From assembly GCF_030758295.1 (NCBI RefSeq), contig NZ_CP132335.1, positions 3,014,412-3,078,411 of the forward strand: 64,000 nucleotides of DNA. The letters are read 5' to 3'. Every line of letters starts with the position of its first letter. Position 1 is the stretch's first letter. The translations under genes and the position numbers were made by a program. Below, piece after piece: positions 26,086 to 34,898 of the stretch. The notes beneath the pieces are model-generated. The model was not told the origin of the DNA. It worked only from the letters and a program-made list of their open reading frames with translations, and did not search any database. The stretch comes from Pararhizobium sp. IMCC21322. GTDB lineage: Bacteria; Pseudomonadota; Alphaproteobacteria; Rhizobiales; GCA-2746425.

Positions 26086-27330
26086 TTACTTGCGTGCAAA
26101 AACGAGTTGACGGACATCTATGTTTTCGGACCGAAAACCTGCTTCACAATAATGCAGATAATAACGCCACAATTGCTTGAAACGGTGATCAAAGCCAAGC
26201 GGCATGATGGTAGGCCATGCATCGTCAAACCGCTGACGCCAAATCTGCAAAGTCTTCGCATAATCATGACCGAACACGCGCTCGGAAATCATTTGCAAAT
26301 CTGCCTCATCGCCCAGTGATTTCAAAATGAGAGGAGAGGGAAGCATGCCGCCGGGGAAGATATACCGACGGATAAAATCCATCTCGTTCCGATAGGACTC
26401 AAAGAAACGATCCTGAATAGTGATGATCTGTAATCCGGCTGTTCCACCCGGCTTGAGGCACGTTTTCATACGTTCAAAAAACACAGGCCAATATTCCTCA
26501 CCAACAGCTTCGAACATTTCAATCGAAGCAATACGGTCATATTGGCCTTTTTCGTCCCGATAATCCTGAAATTTGATATTTACCTTATCGTTCAAGCCAG
26601 CTTTGAAAACCCGCTCTTTCGCAAACTCAAACTGCTCTTTCGAAATGGTCAACGCGGTGACATTGCAACCGATTTCCCTGGCTGCAAATTCTGCAAAACC
26701 ACCCCATCCGCAGCCTATTTCAAGGACGTCGTCAGAAGGCTGAAAACCAGCTTCTGTGGCGAGCGCACGGTATTTCTGGGTCTGGGCTGTCGATAAATCT
26801 TCCTGCCCATTTTCAAAAACGGCGGATGAATACGTCATCGTAGGATCAAGCCATTGTTGATAAAATGCATTTCCCAGATCGTAATGCGCTGAAATGTTCT
26901 TGCGTGATCCGCGGCGGGTGTTGCGGTTCAGCCAACCGCGGAACTTCATAAAGAGCTTCACCCCCCGACGGTTCTCAATCGCTTGTGAAATGAGACCCTG
27001 ATTAACGCAAAAAAGTTCCAGGAACTTTGTGACGTCCGGGCTGCTCCACTCCTCAGCCATAAACCCCTCTGCAACGCCGATGTCGCCCCGCTTGAAAAGG
27101 CGAGAGGCAAAATTGTAATCGTGGATGATCAGTTCTGCAGCGGGGCCGGGCTCACTTCCAACTATCTTGTAAACTTCGCCATTCGGCAATTCAAGGACCA
27201 GTGAACCAGCCTCCAATCGGGTGGCGAAACGAACAACTGCGCGCATGATACGCGGCAGCGAGCCGGTTGCTTCTTTGACATTGTCATGCGTGACCAGAAT
27301 GGCTTGGCGGTCAGGTGCGGATAAGGTCAT
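26086..27330 (-). CDS. Cyclopropane-fatty-acyl-phospholipid synthase family methyltransferase
   Basis: 414 residues. SAM-dependent methyltransferase that modifies unsaturated acyl chains of membrane phospholipids (cyclopropane or related methyl products). N-terminal lipid-binding domain; then NISAHYDLGNAFYQQWLD, SAM motif VLEIGCGWGGFAEF near residue 200, ASIEMFEAVGEEYWPVFF (active-site Glu) and FIRRYIFPGGMLPS. Conserved bicarbonate-site residues appear intact. Context with DUF1365, an FAD amine-oxidase-like protein and photolyase is a recurrent stress-associated cluster. In such clusters the product may not be a plain cyclopropane acid, so I leave the symbol empty. Confidence 0.92.
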   Translation of the reverse strand: MTLSAPDRQAILVTHDNVKEATGSLPRIMRAVVRFATRLEAGSLVLELPNGEVYKIVGSEPGPAAELIIHDYNFASRLFKRGDIGVAEGFMAEEWSSPDVTKFLELFCVNQGLISQAIENRRGVKLFMKFRGWLNRNTRRGSRKNISAHYDLGNAFYQQWLDPTMTYSSAVFENGQEDLSTAQTQKYRALATEAGFQPSDDVLEIGCGWGGFAEFAAREIGCNVTALTISKEQFEFAKERVFKAGLNDKVNIKFQDYRDEKGQYDRIASIEMFEAVGEEYWPVFFERMKTCLKPGGTAGLQIITIQDRFFESYRNEMDFIRRYIFPGGMLPSPLILKSLGDEADLQMISERVFGHDYAKTLQIWRQRFDDAWPTIMPLGFDHRFKQLWRYYLHYCEAGFRSENIDVRQLVFARK

Positions 27331-27414
27331 AGGGTCGTTAGTTCCTGCTGCAAATTCGCACGAAAGCTTAGCATCAAGACTGCTATAATCTCAAGCTTGC
27401 CATGATAAATGGCA

Positions 27415-28218
27415 TCAAACATCAATCGGTTCAACATTATCGCCGTAGGAAACTGGTTGCGGACGCTTGGGGCGACGATGGAATTTCGCCCCCTTTTTCC
27501 ACAATTTCAGCGCTTCCCAATGGATACCGCCGACGATTTTCAACGTTTGAAACGGGACCTGAAAGAAAGCGCGTAAAAGCATTCCACTTGTGAGCGGAAA
27601 GCGATCGCCGCTGAAGGTGGCCGACAATAATGGACCCTCATGGTCGCATTCAAGAATACGCAGGGTGAGCCTTTCATCTGGCCGGTTCAACCGAAATCGA
27701 TAGCGCATTTCCATTTTGATAAAAGGCGAGACATAGAATCGCTTGTCCCGTTCCTGACGAACATGGCCATCGTGCATCTCTCCCGCCCGGATGGGAGCGA
27801 CATAGGTATGGGTCTCGCCGAACGTATTGCGAACCTCATAGATAATGGCGGTCAAGACATCCACAGCATCATAGCAATAGTAAACCGACAGGGGGTTGAA
27901 GACCCAGCCCAGAATACGGGGATAACAAAGCAGCTTTATTCTGTGAGGGCGCGTTTCGCCAGCCTTTAATAGCAAACTGTCAATATGAGCCCGCAGCGAC
28001 GAGCCATCTCGCGAGCCATGATCCTTGTCGAAAAAGCTCAACAAATTGAAACGGTTATGCGAAAAAACAGGGCTTTTTACCGCAGTGGCAAGATTATCGA
28101 GGTCCAACAGCATCGCGTAGACACTATACTGAAATCGGTGACCCATTGGCTTCAACCGCGCATGCATGACGGTCCCTTTGTAAAGGGCGCTGTCAGAAAC
28201 TGGTGAAGCATTCAACAT
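27415..28218 (-). CDS. DUF1365 family protein
   Basis: 267 residues matching DUF1365: YKGTVMHARLKPMGHRFQYSVY at the N-terminus, LLCYPRILGWVFNPLSVYYCYD, TFGETHTY and HVRQERDKRFYVSPF. The biochemical function is not established; the family nearly always accompanies the FAD amine-oxidase-like protein and the cfa-like methyltransferase found here. Its ATG overlaps the upstream stop by one base (TAATG), and the cfa-like gene follows after 84 bases. Confidence 0.9.
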   Translation of the reverse strand: MLNASPVSDSALYKGTVMHARLKPMGHRFQYSVYAMLLDLDNLATAVKSPVFSHNRFNLLSFFDKDHGSRDGSSLRAHIDSLLLKAGETRPHRIKLLCYPRILGWVFNPLSVYYCYDAVDVLTAIIYEVRNTFGETHTYVAPIRAGEMHDGHVRQERDKRFYVSPFIKMEMRYRFRLNRPDERLTLRILECDHEGPLLSATFSGDRFPLTSGMLLRAFFQVPFQTLKIVGGIHWEALKLWKKGAKFHRRPKRPQPVSYGDNVEPIDV

Positions 28219-29516
28219 TATTCTGCAGCTTCAACAAAAGCATGTTCGTCATTTGCAGCAACCGGACGCCATGGGATTATCCCGCCAAGCTTTTCTGCAA
28301 CACGCAATCCAGAGGACAAGCCGTCCTCATGGAAGCCGTAGCCCGTCCACGCGCCGCAGAACCATGTACGGTTAACGCCTTGAATGCGTTCCAGTTCCTT
28401 CTGTGCGGCTAAAGCGGAACTGTCATATTGTGGATGATCATATTGAAATACTTCAAAAACCAGATGCTCGGCAGGTTTTCTGACAGGGTTGAGGCTGACG
28501 AAGAGCGGTTTTTCCAAGGCAATGCCCTGCAGCTTGTTCATCCAGTAAGTCACGGAGACATCGGGATCATCAGGCTCGCCATCGCTCAGATAGTTCCAGG
28601 CAGCCCAAGCCCCTTTACGACGTGGCATAAGAGACGGGTCACGATGTAAATACACAGAATTGGGCTTGAAACGTACCCGCGACAGGATATCGGTCTCATC
28701 TGCTGAGGCGTCACCAAGGCTTTTCAGGGTCTGATCACTGTGCCCGGCCATGATCACCTGATCGTAGGTCTCGGTTGCGCCCTGACTGTCTGTAATGGCC
28801 ACTCCATCGCTGTTGCGCACCACTGAGACAACTTCACAATCCAGCTTGATGTTGGATTGCAGTGGGGCAAGCAGTTTTTCGACATAGTTTCTGCTGCCAC
28901 CTGTGACCGTACGCCAATTTGGCCGCTCAAAGTGCAAAAGACGATGATTGTTGAAAAAGTTTGCAAAACTCTCCACTGGAAAGGCCAGCATTTCCGCAGC
29001 TGGCGTAGACCAGATCGCAGAGCCCATAGGCACAAGATATTCATTGCGAAATCGTTGTGAGAATTTCCGTTTATCCAGATAGGACCCAAGGGACAGGCCT
29101 GATAATTTGTTCGTCGCCAGATCATCAAGGCACTGCCGGTTGAAGCGGAAAATTTCCTTCAGCATCCACAAAAAGCTTGGCGAAAACAGGTTACGCTTTT
29201 GGGCAAAGATGCCGCGAGGAATGCTTCCGCTCCATTCGGAGCCACCGCGCCTGCTGAATGAAAAGCTCATATCGCTGGCTTCAGTCGCAACGCCAAGGTG
29301 GTCGAACAATGCTGTCAGATTTGGGTAGTTCAGACCGTTGTAAACAATAAAACCGGTATCAACACTAATAGTCTCGCCATCATAGTCCACGTCAACGGTC
29401 GCACTATGGCCACCCGGCCGGCTGCGTTTCTCGTAAAGTGTCACCTGATGTTTCCGGTGGAGGGCCCAGGCGGCGGAATTGCCGGAAATCCCAGAGCCAA
29501 TAACAGCGATTTTCAT
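28218..29516 (-). CDS. FAD-dependent amine-oxidase-like protein
   Basis: About 432 residues of the NAD(P)/FAD-dependent, amine-oxidase-like superfamily. The N-terminal dinucleotide fold KIAVIGSGISGNSAAWAL is followed by LYEKRSRPGGHS and SVDTGFIVYN; the C-terminal FCGAWTGYGFHEDGLSSG binds the flavin. It likely desaturates or oxidises a lipid-bound substrate together with its neighbours, but the reaction is an inference. ATG 29516 begins at the family start MKIAVIGSG; ATG 29540 is in frame. It lies 29 bases after phrB. Confidence 0.9.
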   Translation of the reverse strand: MKIAVIGSGISGNSAAWALHRKHQVTLYEKRSRPGGHSATVDVDYDGETISVDTGFIVYNGLNYPNLTALFDHLGVATEASDMSFSFSRRGGSEWSGSIPRGIFAQKRNLFSPSFLWMLKEIFRFNRQCLDDLATNKLSGLSLGSYLDKRKFSQRFRNEYLVPMGSAIWSTPAAEMLAFPVESFANFFNNHRLLHFERPNWRTVTGGSRNYVEKLLAPLQSNIKLDCEVVSVVRNSDGVAITDSQGATETYDQVIMAGHSDQTLKSLGDASADETDILSRVRFKPNSVYLHRDPSLMPRRKGAWAAWNYLSDGEPDDPDVSVTYWMNKLQGIALEKPLFVSLNPVRKPAEHLVFEVFQYDHPQYDSSALAAQKELERIQGVNRTWFCGAWTGYGFHEDGLSSGLRVAEKLGGIIPWRPVAANDEHAFVEAAE

Positions 29517-29545
29517 AGAGTTGTCCCAATCTTTCGGCATGTTGC

Positions 29546-31036
29546 CTATGCGTCTTCTTTTGTTTTTTTAAATGCCGAGAGGGCTTTCTCACGCGCGACT
29601 GAATGATCAACAATCGGTTTTGGATACGTTTCCCCCAACTCAACCCCAGCCCTTTTCAAAACATCTTCCGGCGCGTCCCAAGGCGCGTTCAGATACTTGT
29701 CTGGAAGGTCCTTCAACTCATTTACATATTTGCGAATATACGCGCCTTCCTGATCAAATTTGGCACCCTGTGTCATGGGGTTGAATATTCGGAAATAGGG
29801 TGCTGCGTCCGCGCCGGATCCTGCAATCCATTGCCAGCTTGCAGCATTATTTGCCGGATCCGCATCCACAAGCGTATCCCAAAACCATTCCTCACCATGC
29901 CGCCAGTCCAGAAGCAGGTGCTTCACCAGGAACGAGCCTACAATCATCCGTACCCGATTGTGCATCCAGCCAGTCTGCCATAATTGTCGCATGCCAGCAT
30001 CCACCATGGGATACCCGGTTTGCCCTTTTTGCCAAGCCGGCAACAGCTCCAGGCGTTCACTCCACGGAAACGCATCAAACCTTGGCTGAAAATTCCGCTT
30101 TCGCAGGTCAGGATTGAAGTACAGCAACGTATATGAGAACTCACGCCACAGCACTTCTGACAGGAACTTCTCCTGGTCGTTCGAAGGCACATCCAAATCA
30201 GGCGCGGAGGCTGCTGCCCATATCTGATAGGGGCTTATTTCGCCAAAAGCCAGGTGAGGCGAAAGACAAGAAGTCCCGCCTTCTTTGGCGGGCAAATCCC
30301 TGTCCTTGTGGTAGTCAATTATACCACCATCGTGAAGAAAAGCGTTCAGACGGTCCCTGGCTCCGTCTTCACCGACATTCCAGGAAGCCGCTATAGGTTC
30401 CGACCAGTCAGGAGATGTTGGATGCAAACCCCAGTCCGACAACGCGTCCGAAGGTATTTGAGATTCACTTCCCCGAATGCTTTTTGGCGCGGGGTAGGGT
30501 GACCTGTCGACACCCAGAGACAGACAGGCGCGTTTGAACGGAGTATAGACTTTGTAATATCCGCCGGTTTTTTTTTCAATTTCCCAAGGCTCGAACAACA
30601 CATTTGCCTTGAAGCTCTTGGCATCTAGGCCCTGTTCTTTCAGCTGCTGCTTGACGGCTTTGTCAGCCTCCACGCCCGCCTTGTCGTACCGCCGGTTCCA
30701 GAAGACGGCGCGCGCGCCTGTGTGCTCAATGATGTCTCTAAGAACGGAAAGCGGCTCACCTGTGCGCAAAACAAGCGTTCCACCAAGCTCATGTATGGAT
30801 TTTGAGAGGGTCGTGAGGCTCTGGTTCAACCACCATTTGGAGGCGTCACCAATATCACGCTTGCCAGATTCAAGTATGTATACACAGATCACTGGCCCGC
30901 CACGCTCTGCTGCGGCCAGCAGGGCAGGATTGTCGGCAACGCGCAGATCGTTGCGAAACCAGACTAAGCTGGGTGCATCCGACTTTTTTGGTTTTGTTTC
31001 CACCGATTCTACGACGGTGTTTTCAGCGTTTTTCAT
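29546..31036 (-). CDS. phrB: Deoxyribodipyrimidine (CPD) photolyase
   Basis: Light-driven repair of cyclobutane pyrimidine dimers. About 496 residues: antenna-chromophore domain LVWFRNDLRVADNPAL, then the FAD-binding region with WREFSYTLLYFNPDL, GYPMVDAGMRQLWQTGWMHNR and DTLVDADPANNAASWQWIAG (tryptophan-rich electron path). The class I type with a 30-residue N-terminal extension. First gene of the minus-strand stress operon; an ECF-type promoter lies 28-58 bases before its ATG, as for phrA in Rhodobacter. Confidence 0.94.
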   Translation of the reverse strand: MKNAENTVVESVETKPKKSDAPSLVWFRNDLRVADNPALLAAAERGGPVICVYILESGKRDIGDASKWWLNQSLTTLSKSIHELGGTLVLRTGEPLSVLRDIIEHTGARAVFWNRRYDKAGVEADKAVKQQLKEQGLDAKSFKANVLFEPWEIEKKTGGYYKVYTPFKRACLSLGVDRSPYPAPKSIRGSESQIPSDALSDWGLHPTSPDWSEPIAASWNVGEDGARDRLNAFLHDGGIIDYHKDRDLPAKEGGTSCLSPHLAFGEISPYQIWAAASAPDLDVPSNDQEKFLSEVLWREFSYTLLYFNPDLRKRNFQPRFDAFPWSERLELLPAWQKGQTGYPMVDAGMRQLWQTGWMHNRVRMIVGSFLVKHLLLDWRHGEEWFWDTLVDADPANNAASWQWIAGSGADAAPYFRIFNPMTQGAKFDQEGAYIRKYVNELKDLPDKYLNAPWDAPEDVLKRAGVELGETYPKPIVDHSVAREKALSAFKKTKEDA

Positions 31037-31063
31037 GTGAACTGCTAACCTGGTTCTCTAAAC

Positions 31064-31094
31064 AACTATACGCTGTTCACCATGCAACGGATCA
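31064..31094 (-). promoter_or_regulatory. ECF (RpoE/ECF11-type) promoter before phrB
   Basis: On the minus strand TGATCC (31094-31089), exactly 18 bases, then TATAGTT (31070-31064). It matches the RpoE promoter pattern of Rhodobacter and the second copy before the chrR-like gene. The phrB ATG is at 31036. Confidence 0.7.
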
Positions 31095-31131
31095 TCATCA
31101 TTTTGCTGAAGTTTTGTATCACCCAATAAGA

Positions 31132-31758
31132 CTATGTTGCTGAATCAAATGCAACTACCAGCCTTCTCGCGATCTGTCCGATTTCATCAACGTTTCGGCC
31201 AGGTTTGTAAAGGGTTCCGCCGATACCAAAATTGTGAATACCCTTGGCGCGATAAGCTGCAAATGAGTTTTCATCAACCCCGCCTACCGCAGCAATTTCA
31301 GTGTCTGTGGGAAGAACTGCTTTGACGCCGGCAATTCCGGAGGCCCCGAGCATGTCAGCTGGAAAGAACTTGAGCACCTGGGCGCCCGCGTCCAATGCAA
31401 CAAAAGCTTCAGTTGCCGTAAACACACCCGGCATTGAGAACATGCCTAATGCGCGGGTGCGGCGAATGACTTCGGTGCTTGTATTTGGTGAAATCACGAG
31501 TTGTGACCCCAATTCCGAAAGGCGCTCAACAGCTTCAACCGTCAAAACCGTACCCGCTCCCACAAGTGCTCTGCCACCAGCAAGCTTGACCAGGCGGGCA
31601 ATGCTGTCAAACGGATCAGGTGAATTGAGAGGCACTTCTATCAAGGTGATGCCCGATGCGATGAGTTCTTCTGCAATTGCCTCGACTTCGTCAGGTCGTA
31701 TGCCGCGCAAGATCGCTACAATACCGCGATGGTTTTTCAGTTCGTTCAGCCAATTCAT
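31132..31758 (-). CDS. dgoA: 2-dehydro-3-deoxy-6-phosphogalactonate aldolase
   Basis: Splits KDPGal into pyruvate and glyceraldehyde 3-phosphate, the last step of the De Ley-Doudoroff galactose route. 208 residues of the KDPG/KHG aldolase family: VAILRGIRPDEV, TLIEVPLNSPDPF (catalytic Glu), VGAGTV, and the Schiff-base lysine in AQVLKFFPADMLG. The P-L-N-S-P block points to the galactonate-type enzyme. It follows dgoK by 17 bases and is the last gene of the galactoside operon. Confidence 0.93.
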   Translation of the reverse strand: MNWLNELKNHRGIVAILRGIRPDEVEAIAEELIASGITLIEVPLNSPDPFDSIARLVKLAGGRALVGAGTVLTVEAVERLSELGSQLVISPNTSTEVIRRTRALGMFSMPGVFTATEAFVALDAGAQVLKFFPADMLGASGIAGVKAVLPTDTEIAAVGGVDENSFAAYRAKGIHNFGIGGTLYKPGRNVDEIGQIARRLVVAFDSAT

Positions 31759-31775
31759 GAATTATTCCCTCGCGG

Positions 31776-32723
31776 TCAGTCCGCAGTGATCTTCTGCCTG
31801 TGTGCAAGATACCAAAGCCCCTTAGTGCTCGCATCCAGCCCAAACACGGATTTGGATTTAAGGCCGACCAGCTCGCAGGCCTTGGCATAAAGCGGCGTTA
31901 GTCCACGACCGCCAATGATGAAGCTGTCTTGTGTAACATCATCCAGCCAGCCGCCAGATATTGCTGCCGCAAACTCTGCCCCAATCATCAAGCCTGACAA
32001 GCGGGCTGCGCTATCGTCTTTCTGCGCACCGTTGAGCACATCCTGAGTCCTGATCTGAAACAGACCGGATACCAGCGGAACCCGGCCACTGGTCACATCC
32101 AGAAAACCTCCCAGAAATGCAGGGTGATCTGCCGGAATGTCAGCCTCATGGGCAGAAACGGAGTGACGTAAAATCGAAGCAGTCGCCAAAAGTGAATAAA
32201 GCTCGCCGGTCAGGAATGTCTGAAACCGCTTCACCATACCGTCTTGAATTTCCACCCATTTGCAATGGGTTCCTGGCAATATGGCAAGACCGGAAAAATC
32301 TTCCTGTCTGGCCAGCAATCCGGCAATCTGGGTTTCCTCGCCCCGCATAATATCGCTATTGTTTCTCATATCCCGATATAAAAGCCCGGGGACAATGCGC
32401 ACCGATCGCCCGGAAGCTGTAGTGATTCTGGTAATCTGGCATCCAAGATCTGACAGTTTGGCCGGGCAGGAGAGATAGGGTGCTTCACGCCAGCCTTGTC
32501 TTGAACCGGCCATGCCGCAAATCCAGACCGGCAGATTGGGCCAGCCATCTACCAATCGTTCGAACACAGCTTCAAATTCAGACGATTGCAGGCCACCAGC
32601 ACCTTCAGGAGCACGCCTGGTATCAAGTTCCTGGCCATCAGCTGCCAAAAGGGACGCCCTGCAATTGGTGGTACCCCAATCAATTGCAATCATGTCAGCT
32701 CGTGATTGGTCTGGCTCGCTCAC
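31776..32723 (-). CDS. dgoK: 2-dehydro-3-deoxygalactonokinase
   Basis: Phosphorylates 2-keto-3-deoxygalactonate with ATP to KDPGal. 315 residues of the DGOK family (ASKHA fold): IAIDWGTTNCRASLL at the N-terminus (phosphate-1 motif), LPVWICGMAGSRQGW, ILPGTHCKWVEI and FIIGGRGLTPLYA. Its ATG overlaps the alpha-galactosidase stop by 4 bases. Galactonate dehydratase and galactose dehydrogenase are not in the window. Confidence 0.93.
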   Translation of the reverse strand: MSEPDQSRADMIAIDWGTTNCRASLLAADGQELDTRRAPEGAGGLQSSEFEAVFERLVDGWPNLPVWICGMAGSRQGWREAPYLSCPAKLSDLGCQITRITTASGRSVRIVPGLLYRDMRNNSDIMRGEETQIAGLLARQEDFSGLAILPGTHCKWVEIQDGMVKRFQTFLTGELYSLLATASILRHSVSAHEADIPADHPAFLGGFLDVTSGRVPLVSGLFQIRTQDVLNGAQKDDSAARLSGLMIGAEFAAAISGGWLDDVTQDSFIIGGRGLTPLYAKACELVGLKSKSVFGLDASTKGLWYLAHRQKITAD

Positions 32724-34894
32724 ATTGACTCCGACTTGTTGATTGTAAGATAGAGCCCGGTCTGTGCGTACAGAACAGGAAGCTGCAAGCCTACCTGTGT
32801 CAACACAGCCCCGGACATAACCAGATTGCCACTTGCCAACTGATTGCTGAACCCTCGATTTGCCCGATCCAGAAGATCATCAGGATCATCCATGACAACA
32901 TGATACTGAACATCGGGATCAAGGCCGGGTATACGAACCAATGCTGGAACTGTGGAACGTGGTCGGTCGATTTGCACGACACAGGCCCGTGCCTGATTTT
33001 TGTCCTTCGATACAGAAGCAAAGCCGATCAATGCTGGATCAATGCTCGGCAAGCGATAGAAATTGCCGCCGTGCCAAATGTGCCGATCCGCCTTGTAGCG
33101 CTCGACGGCATGACGCAGATCAGGAAACTCGCGTTCCGTGGTGTCACCTAAATCCAACTCCAGTCCCAGATGACCAACGCCGGCAACAAGCCCACGAAAC
33201 CCGGGCAGAAATCCGCGTCCTGATGTGTGGCTCCATGCCGGCCCGATATGTGCGCCCATGACTTCCGGCGGGAAGAAAAAGGAAAACCCGGACTGAATGC
33301 GCGCACGCTCCACAGGATCATTTGAATCGGACGTCCAGAAGCGATGGGTCCGCTTCAGAATTTCCATATCAATACGGCCGCCACCGGACGCACAGCTCTC
33401 TATCTCAACATGAGGAAAGGCTGCTCTGATGCGATCCAGCAGGGCGTAAAGCGCCAAAGTCTGCTTATGAGCTGCAGCACGGCCCTCGCGGTTCCCCGGC
33501 ATCACAAGATCCCGGTTCATATCCCATTTCAAATAGCCAATTGCATGATCGGTAAGAAGCTTCTCCAGACAATCATACAAATACTGCGTGACATCATCAT
33601 TTGTGAGGTCCAGCACCAATTGATTGCGGCTTAGTGGATTTGGATAGTCTGCCAGACCAAGCACCCAATCGGGATGTGTTCTGTAAAGATCAGAATCCGG
33701 ATTGACCATTTCAGGTTCCACCCACAGCCCGAATTCCAGGCCTTTGTTCGTCACATAATCTACGAGCGGGTCCAGACCCTCGGGATATTTTTCCTCATCG
33801 GCAAACCAGTCGCCAAGTCCAGCACGATCGCTGTCCCTGTTTTTGAACCAGCCATCATCGAGAACAAATCGCTCGGCGCCAACATCAACAGCACTGTCCA
33901 CAAGTTGGGTCATCTTGTCCCAATCATGATCAAAATAAAGCGCTTCCCAGGTGTTCACGGTCACCGGTCGTGGTTTTTGCGGATCGGGGAATTTCAGAAT
34001 TTTGCGTCTGATTTCCTCGTGAAAGGCCTGGCTCATGGCCGACAAACCATCACTGGATGCAGTTACATAAAGCTCAGGCGTTTTAAGACTGTCGCCGGGC
34101 CTCAATAACAACTCGCCGGCGAAATGCAGCGCGCCCATTTGCAATTGCATTTCCCCGCTTGGCAGCCGTTCCAGCACCATGCGGTGATTGCCACTCCAGC
34201 CAAGGTGAGATGCCAGACACGGCCCGCTATCCTCGCTGGTGTTTTCCCCCAGAAGGACAATGCCCGGAAATCCCTCATGCGAGGTGCGTCCACGCCGGTT
34301 TTCCTTCTTTGTCAAACCAACCGGAACTGTCATCCGCTCCAACGCAAACTCGGCGCACCAGCGCCCGTGAAATGACAGATATTCAGTCAGCCGGGACGGA
34401 ACCGGAACAACGGGCGCCGCAAACCAATCCACCAGCAGCGAGCGATCGCTTGAGTTCACCAATTCGTTCTGGAATGTCAGCACATTCGTTTGGGGATCCA
34501 GAGAACAAGTGGTGCATAAATCAAGGCCACGATACGGATCACGGCAATAAAAGAGAATGCCCGTATCCGTTGTGTCATAGCGGGTGAAAGTGAAACGCCC
34601 GGCCCAGGCGGACGGCGCATCTTCAGCGCGGTGAGCTATCAGACCCGGATGCCCCATAAATCCGCGCGAGAACTCGGGAAGCAAGCTGATCGGTGCTGTC
34701 TCATCAAGCGAGGCCTGCGGTGTCGGACGCATCAGAGCTGAGACCAGAATGTCCAGATCAACATCATCTGGAAGCTTTGCCCCAAGATGAACAATTACGG
34801 GAATTCCATCCGTCCAGTGAAACACCACTGTTGTGGTGCCACTGTCCAGACGAGCTGTCCCGGTCGTTCTGCTGATCGACACCGATGCATCCAT
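32720..34894 (-). CDS. Alpha-galactosidase, glycoside hydrolase family 36
   Basis: About 724 residues. Releases galactose from alpha-1,6-galactosides such as melibiose and raffinose. N-terminal beta-sandwich, then a (beta/alpha)8 domain: NTWEALYFDHDW, FVLDDGWFKNRDSDRAGLGDW, YLKWDMNRDL (nucleophile Asp) and WTSDSNDPVERARIQSG (acid/base Asp). No signal peptide, so it acts on imported sugar in the cytoplasm. ATG 34894 comes 4 bases after the permease stop with AAAGG upstream; the in-frame ATG at 34918 overlaps the permease gene. It is coupled to dgoK by a 4-base overlap. Confidence 0.94.
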   Translation of the reverse strand: MDASVSISRTTGTARLDSGTTTVVFHWTDGIPVIVHLGAKLPDDVDLDILVSALMRPTPQASLDETAPISLLPEFSRGFMGHPGLIAHRAEDAPSAWAGRFTFTRYDTTDTGILFYCRDPYRGLDLCTTCSLDPQTNVLTFQNELVNSSDRSLLVDWFAAPVVPVPSRLTEYLSFHGRWCAEFALERMTVPVGLTKKENRRGRTSHEGFPGIVLLGENTSEDSGPCLASHLGWSGNHRMVLERLPSGEMQLQMGALHFAGELLLRPGDSLKTPELYVTASSDGLSAMSQAFHEEIRRKILKFPDPQKPRPVTVNTWEALYFDHDWDKMTQLVDSAVDVGAERFVLDDGWFKNRDSDRAGLGDWFADEEKYPEGLDPLVDYVTNKGLEFGLWVEPEMVNPDSDLYRTHPDWVLGLADYPNPLSRNQLVLDLTNDDVTQYLYDCLEKLLTDHAIGYLKWDMNRDLVMPGNREGRAAAHKQTLALYALLDRIRAAFPHVEIESCASGGGRIDMEILKRTHRFWTSDSNDPVERARIQSGFSFFFPPEVMGAHIGPAWSHTSGRGFLPGFRGLVAGVGHLGLELDLGDTTEREFPDLRHAVERYKADRHIWHGGNFYRLPSIDPALIGFASVSKDKNQARACVVQIDRPRSTVPALVRIPGLDPDVQYHVVMDDPDDLLDRANRGFSNQLASGNLVMSGAVLTQVGLQLPVLYAQTGLYLTINKSESM

Positions 34895-34898
34895 ACAG

